From Candidatus Hydrogenedentota bacterium (GTDB taxonomy: Bacteria; Hydrogenedentota; Hydrogenedentia; Hydrogenedentales; SLHB01), in NCBI GenBank assembly GCA_035416745.1, contig DAOLNV010000059.1, forward strand, positions 1-30,274: a stretch of DNA of 30,274 nt. Direction: 5' to 3'. Shown here piece after piece: positions 23,454 through 30,274 of this stretch. Every line of letters begins with the position of its first letter. The stretch's first letter is position 1. The notes beneath the pieces are model-generated. The model saw nothing but the letters and a program-made list of their open reading frames with translations. It was not told where the DNA came from and searched no databases. The position numbers were made by a program, and so were the translations under genes.

Positions 23454-24234
23454 ACGCTCCGTGTGGAGCGGGGCACGGTACGTATACAGCAAACTCTGGC
23501 GCATCCTGGTTGCCGGGTTCCTGCTGTGGCTGCCTCTCATCATCACCCTGTGGGTTTCCTGGTGGGTGCTGAGCAAGCTTGTATTCGGCATCGAACGGCT
23601 CATCAAGACCGCCGTGGTAAACCTGCACGCTATCGCCGAGCGAGTTCCCCAACTGGGGTTTCTCGCCAACATCAAGTATCAGCCGGGCCTCGGCATTCTG
23701 TTGGCCATTACGATATTCCTCGTTTCCGGGTATCTTGCGCGATACCTGATCGGACGCAAGCTCATAGCGTTTGGCGAACGGCTGTTCCGGTTTATCCCGT
23801 TCTTCAACCGGATCTATCAGGCGGTCGTGCAGATCCGCGACGTATTCGTGAACCGCCAGGGCACGGTGTTCCAGCGCGTCTGCCTCGTTGACTACCCCCG
23901 CGAGGGCATGACCGCGGTCGCTTTCGTCACCTCGTCGGAACAGGGGACGGTACAGCGCCGGAAAGGCAAAGAACTCATCGCCGTGTTCGTGCCCACTACC
24001 CCCAACCCCACTTCGGGGTATCTGATCTATCTCCCCCCCGAGGACATCACCGAGATCGACATGCCCGTCGAAGAAGCCATGAAACTTATCGTGTCCGGCG
24101 GCGCTTACATCCCCTCGAAACACGGATGGCGCCCAGCCGGCGAACCCCCCGAGCCCGAACAGCTCGAACTCGACAACGCCCAAGATGCGGAGCAAGCCAC
24201 GTCTGCCGAGCCCGAACGAACGAGTGAGGCGTGA
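23395..24234 (+). CDS. DUF502 family membrane protein
   Basis: 279 residues. Start ATG 23395 with AAGGA 6-7 nt upstream, inside the end of the previous gene; ATG 23416 is an alternative that would reduce the 59-nt overlap. A basic N-terminus leads into two membrane regions (about 38-62 and 100-120). The conserved soluble part follows, with FIPFFNRIYQAV, FVPTTPNPTSGYLIYLP and VEEAMKLIVSGG, all typical of DUF502 proteins. The C-terminal 30 residues are acidic and variable. Molecular function is unknown; relatives are reported near envelope and transport genes. It is the last gene of the eno operon and converges on the four-helix-bundle gene with a 16-nt gap. I see no terminator. Confidence 0.9.
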   Translation: MARKRKTMPTTDKTPGPAPKRSVWSGARYVYSKLWRILVAGFLLWLPLIITLWVSWWVLSKLVFGIERLIKTAVVNLHAIAERVPQLGFLANIKYQPGLGILLAITIFLVSGYLARYLIGRKLIAFGERLFRFIPFFNRIYQAVVQIRDVFVNRQGTVFQRVCLVDYPREGMTAVAFVTSSEQGTVQRRKGKELIAVFVPTTPNPTSGYLIYLPPEDITEIDMPVEEAMKLIVSGGAYIPSKHGWRPAGEPPEPEQLELDNAQDAEQATSAEPERTSEA

Positions 24235-24250
24235 GACCGCAAGGGGGTGT

Positions 24251-24826
24251 TCACGGGAGGCGTCCCCGATGGTGTTTTTTGTCGCGGCGGGCGAGTCGTG
24301 CGCGGGTCATGCGCTCGCGCAGGCCTCCTTCTTCGAGAAAATCGCGTTCGAGGCGTCGGAGCTGCTGGTCGAGCAGGTAGTTTGTGACCTTGATGAGGCC
24401 GATGATGACGTTGGCACAGATGGCCGGGTCGGGATGCTCAATGCCTTTTCGGAACGTCTCGTAGTTTGCGCCTGAGGACCGGTTGCGTTGGCGCAGGCGC
24501 GCGGCGTAGGGGTGATCTCGGGCCCATTCGCCGAGGCCCCGGGTGCGGAGGAAGTCGCGGTAGTCGGCGAGAAGTTCTTTGAAGCTGGCGCGTGCGACGC
24601 TGGTCAGTTTGAGTTCGGTTTCTTTGGATGCGGCCGAGGCCATGCTGCCTTCGATGATGTTCTGCTTTCCGGAGCGGGCGGCCTGGGTCATCTGGCCACG
24701 GGTGCGGTCGTATTTGTCGAGAAAGCGGTCGCAGAAGTAGAGGGTGGCGTCGTAGACGATCTCGGCTTTCTGGTAGGAGAGCAGGCTTGCGTAGCCGCCA
24801 TGGGGCGGGATGAAGCCTTGGGGCAC
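24251..24826 (-). CDS. four-helix-bundle (S23 / 23S rRNA intervening-sequence type) protein
   Basis: 191 residues from GTG 24826, with AAAGGAG about 7 nt upstream. Sequence from YQKAEIVYDATLYFCDRF through RSGKQNIIEGSMA, LTSVARASFKELLADYRDFLR and IGLIKVTNYLLDQQL is the typical four-helix-bundle family related to proteins encoded in rRNA intervening sequences and to the Avd accessory protein of diversity-generating retroelements. No reverse transcriptase or variable repeat is nearby, so an Avd role is not supported. The C-terminal tail is strongly basic, which fits nucleic-acid binding. The function of stand-alone copies is not established. The gene is preceded by unusual 9-nt iterated inverted repeats (24844-24945), also outside the operon that ends at 24234, hinting at an inserted cassette. 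Confidence 0.87.
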   Translation of the reverse strand: MPQGFIPPHGGYASLLSYQKAEIVYDATLYFCDRFLDKYDRTRGQMTQAARSGKQNIIEGSMASAASKETELKLTSVARASFKELLADYRDFLRTRGLGEWARDHPYAARLRQRNRSSGANYETFRKGIEHPDPAICANVIIGLIKVTNYLLDQQLRRLERDFLEEGGLRERMTRARLARRDKKHHRGRLP

Positions 24827-24843
24827 GGCGGGCTCCTTTGAAG

Positions 24844-24945
24844 GGACATAAACGACAAAAGGGACATAAGTTTGGGTGGAAGAAGCAGCTTTCGCAGAGA
24901 TCCCTTTATGTCATTTATGTCCTTTTAGTCCTTTTCCCTTATTTA
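24844..24945. repeat. 9-nt-periodic inverted repeat array upstream of the four-helix-bundle gene
   Basis: Arm 24844-24864 is the reverse complement of 24901-24922 with one mismatch and one gap, 36 nt apart. Each arm is itself a run of about 9-nt units near the consensus GGACATAAA: on the left GGACATAAA, CGACAAAAG, GGACATAAG; on the right, read as TTTATGTCA, TTTATGTCC, TTTTAGTCC, TTTTCCCTT, ATTTAGTCA. The AT-rich array contrasts sharply with the GC-rich flanks. Confidence 0.8.
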
Positions 24946-24992
24946 GTCATGATATCAGCTCTGCGTGCGGGGGTTCAAGGGCGCGCGCGGGA

Positions 24993-25021
24993 TTGACGCT
25001 GGATGGCGGTTCCGATAGTCT
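24993..25021 (+). promoter_or_regulatory. candidate promoter for the 25073-26031 gene pair
   Basis: TTGACG (24993-24998) matches the -35 consensus at five of six positions; TAGTCT (25016-25021) lies 17 nt downstream and is a weaker -10. The distance to the TTG start at 25073 is about 50 nt. Confidence 0.4.
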
Positions 25022-25072
25022 TTTATGGCGTAAACCAGCCTCCTCGCTAGAGGCGTGTAGGGAGTCTTGGCC

Positions 25073-25540
25073 TTGAACAAGTTCATGACTGGTGTCGTGG
25101 CAATTCTGGCCGTGTTGTTGGCCATACAGACGGTTCGCCTTCATCGGGCAGAGCAGGGGAGTGCTGCGGTGTCTCCGAAATCGCAAGGGCCGGGGACACC
25201 GGCGGGGCGCGAAGACCTCGCCGAGGCGCGGTTTCTGCTCGAGGACCCGGATCACTCGGGCAACGGCGGGGTCCCGAGCAATCCGATGTCCGACTACCTC
25301 GTCGAAGCCATGGCAGCGTTCCTGGAATCGGATGAAATCTACAGCAGCGGCGCGGAGTCTTTGCGGGACCGTGGGACAGGGTCCGCCGAAGGCAAATCGG
25401 GCGATAAGGCCGCGGGCACCGCAGGAAAGAGTGCCGAGGCGGAGACTGGCGGAGCGTGCCGCGCGCATGATGGCGCGGCTCGAACGGCAGTTGACGGCGG
25501 CGCAAAAGCTTCTGGGATAGGCTACACAGCTTCATCATAG
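25073..25540 (+). CDS. small membrane-anchored protein, reading frame probably shifted near the 3' end
   Basis: 155 residues from TTG 25073 (GGGAG 8 nt upstream); an in-frame TTG at 25067 is too close to that site. A single membrane helix lies at about 5-20 (MTGVVAILAVLLAIQTVRL), followed by a hydrophilic stretch with a helix-like segment (MSDYLVEAMAAFLESDEIY). After about base 25440 the sequence becomes a low-complexity Gly/Ala/Thr run with poor codon usage. The alternative frame there reads LAERAARMMARLERQLTAAQKLLG and stops at 25520, with high third-position GC. The combined product would be a membrane anchor with a C-terminal coiled-coil helix of about 148 residues. I recognise no family. 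It pairs with the PilZ gene 11 nt downstream. Confidence 0.6.
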   Translation: MNKFMTGVVAILAVLLAIQTVRLHRAEQGSAAVSPKSQGPGTPAGREDLAEARFLLEDPDHSGNGGVPSNPMSDYLVEAMAAFLESDEIYSSGAESLRDRGTGSAEGKSGDKAAGTAGKSAEAETGGACRAHDGAARTAVDGGAKASGIGYTASS

Positions 25541-25551
25541 GGAGTGCCGGT

Positions 25552-26031
25552 TTGCAGGAACGACGCAAGACCCTTCGGCGCCAGGCTGATATCGCCGCCA
25601 AGGAGCGTGTGCGCGAACTCGAAACACTAGTCGCCGAATTAGGAGGACAGAGAGAATTCAGGCGCAAGCGGCGGCATGTCATCCGGCATACCTGCCAGGT
25701 CAGGATTCAGATGCTGATTGGCCACGCGGCGGGTTACTCGAACGACTGGGATTTCGACGCCGTCGCCATTCCCGGGCGTTTGCTGGACTTGAATACGGAT
25801 GGCGCGCAGTTGTTCACGAAGCAGCGCCTCGAAACGGGCCAGCATCTGCGTTTGGCCATCAAACTCCGCAACGGACAGGAGATTCATATGCCGGCGGACA
25901 TCCGCTGGGTCCGCCATCTGCCCGAGAAAGGCGGGTTCTGCGCCGGTGTGGCGTTCAATGGACTGGCCGATGCGGACAGCAGAATAGTCACGGCATTTCT
26001 GCAGGAGCTCGATGCTTCCGCGGGATTCTAG
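25552..26031 (+). CDS. PilZ-domain protein
   Basis: 159 residues from TTG 25552, with GGGAG 7 nt upstream; the TAGGGAGT context is the same as that of the preceding gene. Residues 1-33 form a charged helix (KERVRELETLVAELGGQ) and the rest is a PilZ barrel. The arginine-rich entry RRKRRHVIRH (about 37-46) and DLNTDGAQLF (from Asp 80) stand for the RxxxR and D/NxSxxG motifs that bind cyclic-di-GMP, with Thr at the Ser position. WVRHLPEKGGFCAGVAFNG is the typical C-terminal strand pair. It is probably a cytoplasmic cyclic-di-GMP receptor or a PilZ-fold adaptor. Whether it binds the nucleotide is uncertain because of the Thr substitution. It is likely cotranscribed with the small membrane protein upstream. 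Confidence 0.82.
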   Translation: MQERRKTLRRQADIAAKERVRELETLVAELGGQREFRRKRRHVIRHTCQVRIQMLIGHAAGYSNDWDFDAVAIPGRLLDLNTDGAQLFTKQRLETGQHLRLAIKLRNGQEIHMPADIRWVRHLPEKGGFCAGVAFNGLADADSRIVTAFLQELDASAGF

Positions 26032-26070
26032 TGAATTGGGCCGAGCCTTTCGTGATGCCAATCGACACGC

Positions 26071-26100
26071 TTGGAGGCACAGGACTCAAACCCCTGTCTC
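26071..26100 (-). other. tRNA/tmRNA 3'-end-like fragment
   Basis: Read on the minus strand, CAGGGGTTTGAGTCCTG followed by TGCCTCCA resembles a T-arm plus the 3' side of an acceptor stem. The hairpin ACAGG/CCTGT is present. No matching 5' acceptor, D-arm or anticodon arm is found upstream, so it is not a tRNA gene. It may be a recombination-site remnant or chance. Confidence 0.2.
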
Positions 26101-26134
26101 GAGATGTGAAGAGCACGATGGAGGGGACATCCTC

Positions 26135-29100
26135 ATGCGCGCGATTCTTATGTCACTCCTTCTTCTGGGACCCGCTTTGGCCGTCCTGGCGGCCGAAAAC
26201 GGTATCATGGCTGGGGGGCTGCGCACCGATTTCCGCGTCGACCCACTGGGCATCGAGGAATCCCAGCCGCGGCTGAGCTGGGTGGTGTCCTCCGGCGAGC
26301 GCGGCGTGGTCCAGAACGCCTACCGCATCATGGCTGCCGGCTCGCCCGAGTTTCTCGACGCGGAAAAGCCTGACTTCTGGGACTCGGGGAAGGTCGAATC
26401 TTCGGACATGCACGCGCGCTACTCGGGGAAGGTCCTTTACGCTGCGCAGAGTGTCTCTTGGCGGGTCAAGGTCTGGGACGAGCACGGTCAGGCCTCGCCG
26501 TGGAGCGACACCGCCACGTGGACCATGGGTCTTCTCGGGCCCAGCGACTGGCAGGCGGATTGGATCGCCGGCCGCGCACTGAGACCCCCCCTCGAAGGCG
26601 CGCAGTGGATATGGGCGCCCGACGAAGACTTCATGCAGGCTGCGCCGGGCACGCGGTTTTTTTGCAGGATGCTTGAGCTTGACTCCGGCGCGCAGCTCCT
26701 GTCCGCACGGCTTGAAATCAGCGCGGACAACGAATGCAGTGTGCGCATGGGGACATCAGGATTTGGGGAAATCGCCACGAAAACCGGGTGGGAACGGGCC
26801 AAGTCCATCGATGTAACCCAGCATCTGGGCTCCGGGCGGAACCTCATTGGGCTCGCGGTGACCAATACCGCTGATAACCCCAATCCAGCGGGCGTTATCG
26901 CCCGGCTGGACATCGAATATGCCGACGGCACGTCCCAGACCTTGGTCACCGACAAATCCTGGCGGGCGGGGCCAAAGAAAGGCTGGGATCTGGCGTCAGG
27001 ACCGGACCGTTTCCAAGAAGACCCCGTCGGCGGCTGGCCGAATGCCAAAGAACTAGGTCCCCCCGGCACCGAACCGTGGGGGGAGATCAAGGGCTCCGGG
27101 TCGGACGTCATGCCCATCTTCCGTACGGAGTTCGCGGTCGAGCGGAAACCCGTCAAACGCGCGTTGGCGTGTGTGTGCGGCCTCGGCCATTTCGAGCTTT
27201 CGGTTAACGGGGCGAAAGTGGGCGACCACGTCATCGATCCCGGCTGGACGGATTACAGAGACACCTGCTTGTACGTGCCTTTCGATGTGACCGCGATGTT
27301 GCGCGAAGGCTCAAATGCCCTCGGCGTCATGCTGGGCAACGGCATGTACAACGTTCAGGGCGGGCGGTACGTCAAGTTCCTCGGGTCCTTCGGCGAGCCC
27401 AAGCTGATCTTGAACCTGCGCGTCGAATACGAGGACGGGATGGTCCAGCGCGTGGTGAGCGACGCGTCCTGGAAGACCGATGACGGTCCCATCGTGTTCA
27501 GTTGCGTGTATGGTGGCGAAGACTACGATGCCCGCCGCGAACAGCCGGGTTGGGACGCGCCCGGCTTCGACGATAGCGAGTGGGACGCGGTCCGCGTGGT
27601 GAAAGGACCCGGTGGAAAGCTGCGCTCCCAGTCCGCGCCGCCAATTACGGTGGCGAGAAGCATTCGCAGTGACAAGGTGGGCTCGCTGTCTCCCGGGGAA
27701 TGCATCGTGTTTCTGGGCGAGAACTTGTCCGCGCGGCCTTTCATCACAGTGAAGGGAGAGGCGGGCGCGCGCGTGACCATCACCACGGCCGAGCGCATGG
27801 ACAAGCCGTGGGAGGGCCATTCCTACACATATACTTTGAAAGGGGAGGGAGAGGAGACGTTTCGATCCCGCTTCACGTATTTCGGGTTCCAGATTCTACG
27901 CGTTGTGGGCGTCGATCTGCCGGAAGACCCCGATGCAGGCAAGGAAAGGGCGGTATTGCTCGACGCAGGGGCCGATTTCGTCACGAGTTCGGCACCGGCG
28001 GTTGGTGCGTTTCATTGCGCGGACCCGCTGCCGGGCGCGCCCCATTTGTTCAACGAAATTGACGCCATGATCGACCGGTCGGTCCGCAGTAATCTGCAGA
28101 GCGTTCTGACCGACTGCCCGCACCGCGAAAAGCTTGGGTGGCTCGAGGTGGCTCACCTGATGGGCCCGTCCATCCTTTATCGTTACGACACCCATGGGCT
28201 CTACCGCAAAATCTGCCGCGACACCACCGATTCGCAGCTCGAAGACGGCTTGGTGCCCGACATCGCGCCCGAGTACACGCGGTTCAGCGGCGGGTTCTTC
28301 GAGTCGGCCGAGTGGGGCAGCGCGTCCGTCCAACTGCCCTGGCTGCTGTATCGCTGGTACGGGGACGAGGATGTCTTGGATCAGCAGTACGCCACCATGG
28401 CGAGGTATACCCGCTATCTTGCCACAACCCGCAACGAACAGGGGCTCGCCAAGGCGGGGCTTGGCGACTGGTACGACTGGAGCTCCGAAAACGGTCACCA
28501 GGGCGAGTCGCAACATACCCCTGGGGAGTTGACCGCAACAGCCATGCTGTACGACAACGCGCGCATCGTTGCCGAGACTGCAGCAATGCAGGGAAGAGAC
28601 GCGGATGCGGCGGAGTTTGGCGTACTCGCGGAGCGGGTCCGGACAGATTTCATTGCGGCCTACTACAAGCCGGCCGAACAGACTGTCGCGACCGGCAGCC
28701 AGGCGTCCCTTGCTGTTGCGTTACACTTTGGGCTGTTCCCTGACGAGGCCCGCGACGCGCTGGCCGAGCGATTGGTCAAAGAGCTGGAGTCGAACGGCTA
28801 CCGCCAAACCACCGGCGAGGTTTGTTTCCGATACCTGTTGATGGCCCTGGCTGATGCGGGGCGGTCGGACGTCATCTACCGCATGCTGGACCGCGGGACC
28901 GCACCCGGATACGGCTGCATGCTCCGGCAATGGGGGCTGAAGACGCTCTCCGAACGGTGGGACAAACCCGGCTCCTCGCTCAACCATTGCATGTTTGGCC
29001 ATGCCCAGGAATGGTTTACCGGCTACCTGCTCGGGATACGCCAAGCGCCCGGCAGCGTCGGATTCGAGCATCTCCACATCGAACCGACAGTGGTCGAGGG

Positions 29101-29371
29101 CCTGAACGGCGCGGAAGGTTACTTCGATTCGCCCCACGGGCGTGTCGCGGTATCGTGGAACCGTCAGGACAGCGGCATCATCGCCCTCGATGTGACGGTC
29201 CCCGGAAACTCTACCGCCGACATCGTGTTGCCCACCGGCGCGGCCGAAAACGTAACCGAATCCGGCGTTCCGTTAGCCGGCGCGCTGGGCATTCGCGACA
29301 TCAAGGCGGGCGCGAAGACAACGGTCACAACCGGCTCTGGCCGCTACAGCTTCGTTTGTCCCGCGCCCTAA
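26135..29371 (+). CDS. secreted alpha-L-rhamnosidase, glycoside hydrolase family 78
   Basis: 1078 residues from ATG 26135, with GGAGGGG 8 nt upstream; the open frame reaches back into the PilZ gene but has no better start. A Sec-type signal peptide (about 1-21, ending LAVLAAE) sends it to the periplasm or outside. An N-terminal Fn3-like domain (GLRTDFRVDPLGIEESQPRLSW) is followed by the jelly-roll rhamnosidase N and concanavalin-like domains. The (alpha/alpha)6 catalytic barrel begins near residue 650 with DCPHREKLGWLE (660-671), holding the conserved acidic residues, and the second catalytic Glu lies in SERWD (Glu 940). A C-terminal beta-sandwich starts near 985. It would release terminal L-rhamnose from plant or algal polysaccharides and glycosides. 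It stands alone, not inside an obvious utilisation locus. Confidence 0.93.
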   Translation: MRAILMSLLLLGPALAVLAAENGIMAGGLRTDFRVDPLGIEESQPRLSWVVSSGERGVVQNAYRIMAAGSPEFLDAEKPDFWDSGKVESSDMHARYSGKVLYAAQSVSWRVKVWDEHGQASPWSDTATWTMGLLGPSDWQADWIAGRALRPPLEGAQWIWAPDEDFMQAAPGTRFFCRMLELDSGAQLLSARLEISADNECSVRMGTSGFGEIATKTGWERAKSIDVTQHLGSGRNLIGLAVTNTADNPNPAGVIARLDIEYADGTSQTLVTDKSWRAGPKKGWDLASGPDRFQEDPVGGWPNAKELGPPGTEPWGEIKGSGSDVMPIFRTEFAVERKPVKRALACVCGLGHFELSVNGAKVGDHVIDPGWTDYRDTCLYVPFDVTAMLREGSNALGVMLGNGMYNVQGGRYVKFLGSFGEPKLILNLRVEYEDGMVQRVVSDASWKTDDGPIVFSCVYGGEDYDARREQPGWDAPGFDDSEWDAVRVVKGPGGKLRSQSAPPITVARSIRSDKVGSLSPGECIVFLGENLSARPFITVKGEAGARVTITTAERMDKPWEGHSYTYTLKGEGEETFRSRFTYFGFQILRVVGVDLPEDPDAGKERAVLLDAGADFVTSSAPAVGAFHCADPLPGAPHLFNEIDAMIDRSVRSNLQSVLTDCPHREKLGWLEVAHLMGPSILYRYDTHGLYRKICRDTTDSQLEDGLVPDIAPEYTRFSGGFFESAEWGSASVQLPWLLYRWYGDEDVLDQQYATMARYTRYLATTRNEQGLAKAGLGDWYDWSSENGHQGESQHTPGELTATAMLYDNARIVAETAAMQGRDADAAEFGVLAERVRTDFIAAYYKPAEQTVATGSQASLAVALHFGLFPDEARDALAERLVKELESNGYRQTTGEVCFRYLLMALADAGRSDVIYRMLDRGTAPGYGCMLRQWGLKTLSERWDKPGSSLNHCMFGHAQEWFTGYLLGIRQAPGSVGFEHLHIEPTVVEGLNGAEGYFDSPHGRVAVSWNRQDSGIIALDVTVPGNSTADIVLPTGAAENVTESGVPLAGALGIRDIKAGAKTTVTTGSGRYSFVCPAP

Positions 29372-29431
29372 TCGGGTTGAGGAAGACGCGCGGAGAGACT
29401 GCCGCGTGATCGCCGCGGGCCCCATAAGCCA

Positions 29432-29437
29432 TATAAT
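29432..29437 (+). promoter_or_regulatory. consensus -10 hexamer upstream of the sigma-factor gene
   Basis: TATAAT is a perfect -10 in an otherwise GC-rich intergenic stretch (29372-29571), but no matching -35 lies 16-18 nt upstream. It would give a leader of about 130 nt. The rest of this 200-base gap shows nothing I can identify. Confidence 0.28.
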
Positions 29438-29571
29438 CACGAGGCGCGGCTGACTTTGACCCAGGCCGGGCGGTTCTGGTTCGCCGAATCCCGGGCCAAG
29501 CTCTCAGAGGTCCGTCGTCAGATGATTACCGTAAGAAACCGCGGCCCCGAACGACTAATCAGCAGGATGTT

Positions 29572-30123
29572 ATGAGGAAGGCCAACCTCGAACGAGACAG
29601 CGATGCGTCATTGGCGCGGCGTTGGCGCGCCGGCGACGGCCAAGCGGCCGCGGCGGTTGTCGAGCGCTACACCGATGCCCTTGGCGCGATCGCATACGGC
29701 GTGACGCGCAACCGGGCCCTCGCGGAGGAGGCGGTGCAGGAAACGTTTGCCCGCGCCACGCGAACGCTTGGACAGTTGAAAGACCCCGCGCGGCTGGGGC
29801 CGTGGCTGGTGGGTATTGTGCGGCACGTTGCCGTGGATATGGCGCGGCGGCGTTCGCGCGAGACCCCCATCGGCGACCGGGATATTGCGGCCCGGAGCAA
29901 TCCCGGCCACGAGGCCATGCGCAACGAGGCGGCCGAGTCCCTGGGCGGGGCCATCGCGGCGTTGCCCGAGGACCAGCGCGACATCCTCGCGATGAAATAC
30001 GTGGCGGGGATGTCATACGGGGCCATCGCGGAGACGCTGGGCATGACGCCCGACGCCGTGAGTCAGAAACTGTGGCGTGTCCGCCAGAAGCTGCAGAAAG
30101 AACTAGTGGAGTTCCGGCCATGA
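29572..30123 (+). CDS. ECF-type RNA polymerase sigma factor
   Basis: 183 residues from ATG 29572, with AGGA 4 nt upstream. Region 2 spans about 15-95: ARRWRAGDGQAAAAVVERY, AEEAVQETFARATR for core binding, and PWLVGIVRHVAVDMARRR for -10 recognition. After a short variable linker, region 4 spans about 125-180: LPEDQRDILAMKYVAGMSY, then the helix-turn-helix AIAETLGMTPDAVSQKLWRVRQKLQ, which reads the -35. Size and the lack of regions 1 and 3 make it an extracytoplasmic-function sigma factor. Its stop overlaps the next start by 4 nt (ATGA), and that gene looks like an anti-sigma factor, so the pair is probably translationally coupled and autoregulated. The regulon is unknown. Confidence 0.93.
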   Translation: MRKANLERDSDASLARRWRAGDGQAAAAVVERYTDALGAIAYGVTRNRALAEEAVQETFARATRTLGQLKDPARLGPWLVGIVRHVAVDMARRRSRETPIGDRDIAARSNPGHEAMRNEAAESLGGAIAALPEDQRDILAMKYVAGMSYGAIAETLGMTPDAVSQKLWRVRQKLQKELVEFRP

Positions 30124-30274
30124 ACCCGAAGGATTCGGAACGCTTATCACGATATCTCGACGGTGAATTGACCCCGGACGAGAGCCGGGCGGTCGAGGAG
30201 TTGCTTGCAACGTCCCCGGAGGCCCGCGAGGAGTATACGATTATGAAACAGATACACGAGGCGACTCGAGATAC
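30120..30274 (+). CDS. probable anti-sigma factor (partial at right edge)
   Basis: Only the first 51 residues are in the window. The start is ATG 30120, overlapping the sigma-factor stop. The sequence opens SERLSRYLDGELTPDESRAVEELLA, the pattern of the N-terminal sigma-binding domain of anti-sigma factors. The zinc-binding HxxxCxxC of ZAS proteins is absent so far, so this would be a non-zinc member. The usual membrane helix would lie beyond the edge. The call rests on this motif plus the coupled position behind an ECF sigma factor. Confidence 0.7.
   Translation, partial: MNPKDSERLSRYLDGELTPDESRAVEELLATSPEAREEYTIMKQIHEATRD

Noticed and set aside
24251..24945. Diversity-generating retroelement suggested by the Avd-like four-helix protein
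   Set aside because: No reverse transcriptase, template repeat or variable repeat is found within the window; the iterated 9-mers do not resemble TR/VR pairs.
26071..26165. Full tRNA gene on the minus strand
   Set aside because: Only the T-arm/acceptor side is suggestive; no D-arm, anticodon arm or pairing 5' acceptor strand is present.

Overview
The window is a GC-rich bacterial chromosome segment with ordinary bacterial gene starts (mostly AGGAG-type ribosome binding sites, with ATG, GTG and TTG starts). The gene set includes a Tat-exported Gfo/Idh/MocA dehydrogenase, two more members of that family beside a sugar-isomerase-like TIM barrel, a secreted GH78 rhamnosidase, a PASTA plus pre-peptidase-like surface lipoprotein and a four-helix-bundle protein amid short iterated repeats. 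Together these suggest a Planctomycetes/Lentisphaerae/Hydrogenedentes-type heterotroph that degrades polysaccharides. The taxonomic placement is inference from gene content only. No rRNA or complete tRNA, no CRISPR array and no transposase was seen.

Layout. 1-89: 3' end of a gene entering from the left. 653-3823: large secreted repeat protein with a strong terminator behind it (3881-3920). 3985-4135: hairpins and a 21-bp tandem repeat. 4259-5632 (minus): Tat-signal oxidoreductase. 5633-6656: gene-free DNA built from direct and inverted interspersed repeats. 6657-8054: TPR / thioredoxin-fold-like membrane protein. 8335-11535: carB, large subunit of carbamoyl-phosphate synthase. 11645-14518 (minus): three-gene sugar-metabolism operon (isomerase/epimerase-like protein, then two Gfo/Idh/MocA dehydrogenases) behind a recognisable promoter at 14551-14579.

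14829-24234 (plus) is the core of the window, a compact housekeeping operon: eno, ftsB-like, phoH, a 7TM-HD phosphohydrolase (pgpH/yqfF type), ybeY, two CNNM/CorC-type CBS membrane proteins and a DUF502 membrane protein. From phoH onward each gene overlaps the next (ATGA, ATGA, GTGA, ATGATGA, then a 59-nt overlap), so translation is probably coupled. The set joins glycolysis, cell division, RNA processing/ribosome maturation, cyclic-di-AMP turnover and divalent-cation or envelope functions. phoH appears to begin at a CTG codon, because its conserved N-terminal domain lies upstream of the first ATG/GTG/TTG.

24251-24826 (minus): four-helix-bundle (S23-type) protein preceded by 9-nt-periodic inverted repeats. 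25073-26031: a small membrane-anchored protein whose reading frame looks broken near its 3' end, then a PilZ-domain protein; both start at TTG behind similar ribosome binding sites. 26135-29371: secreted GH78 alpha-L-rhamnosidase. 29572-30274: ECF-type sigma factor overlapping the start of a probable anti-sigma gene that runs off the right edge.

I do not see a clearly new multi-gene system. The best leads are the CTG start of phoH, the probable frameshift in the 25073 gene, the two families of non-coding repeats, the thioredoxin-fold-like protein without a CxxC motif, and the PASTA/seven-repeat lipoprotein with a cysteine-rich insert.
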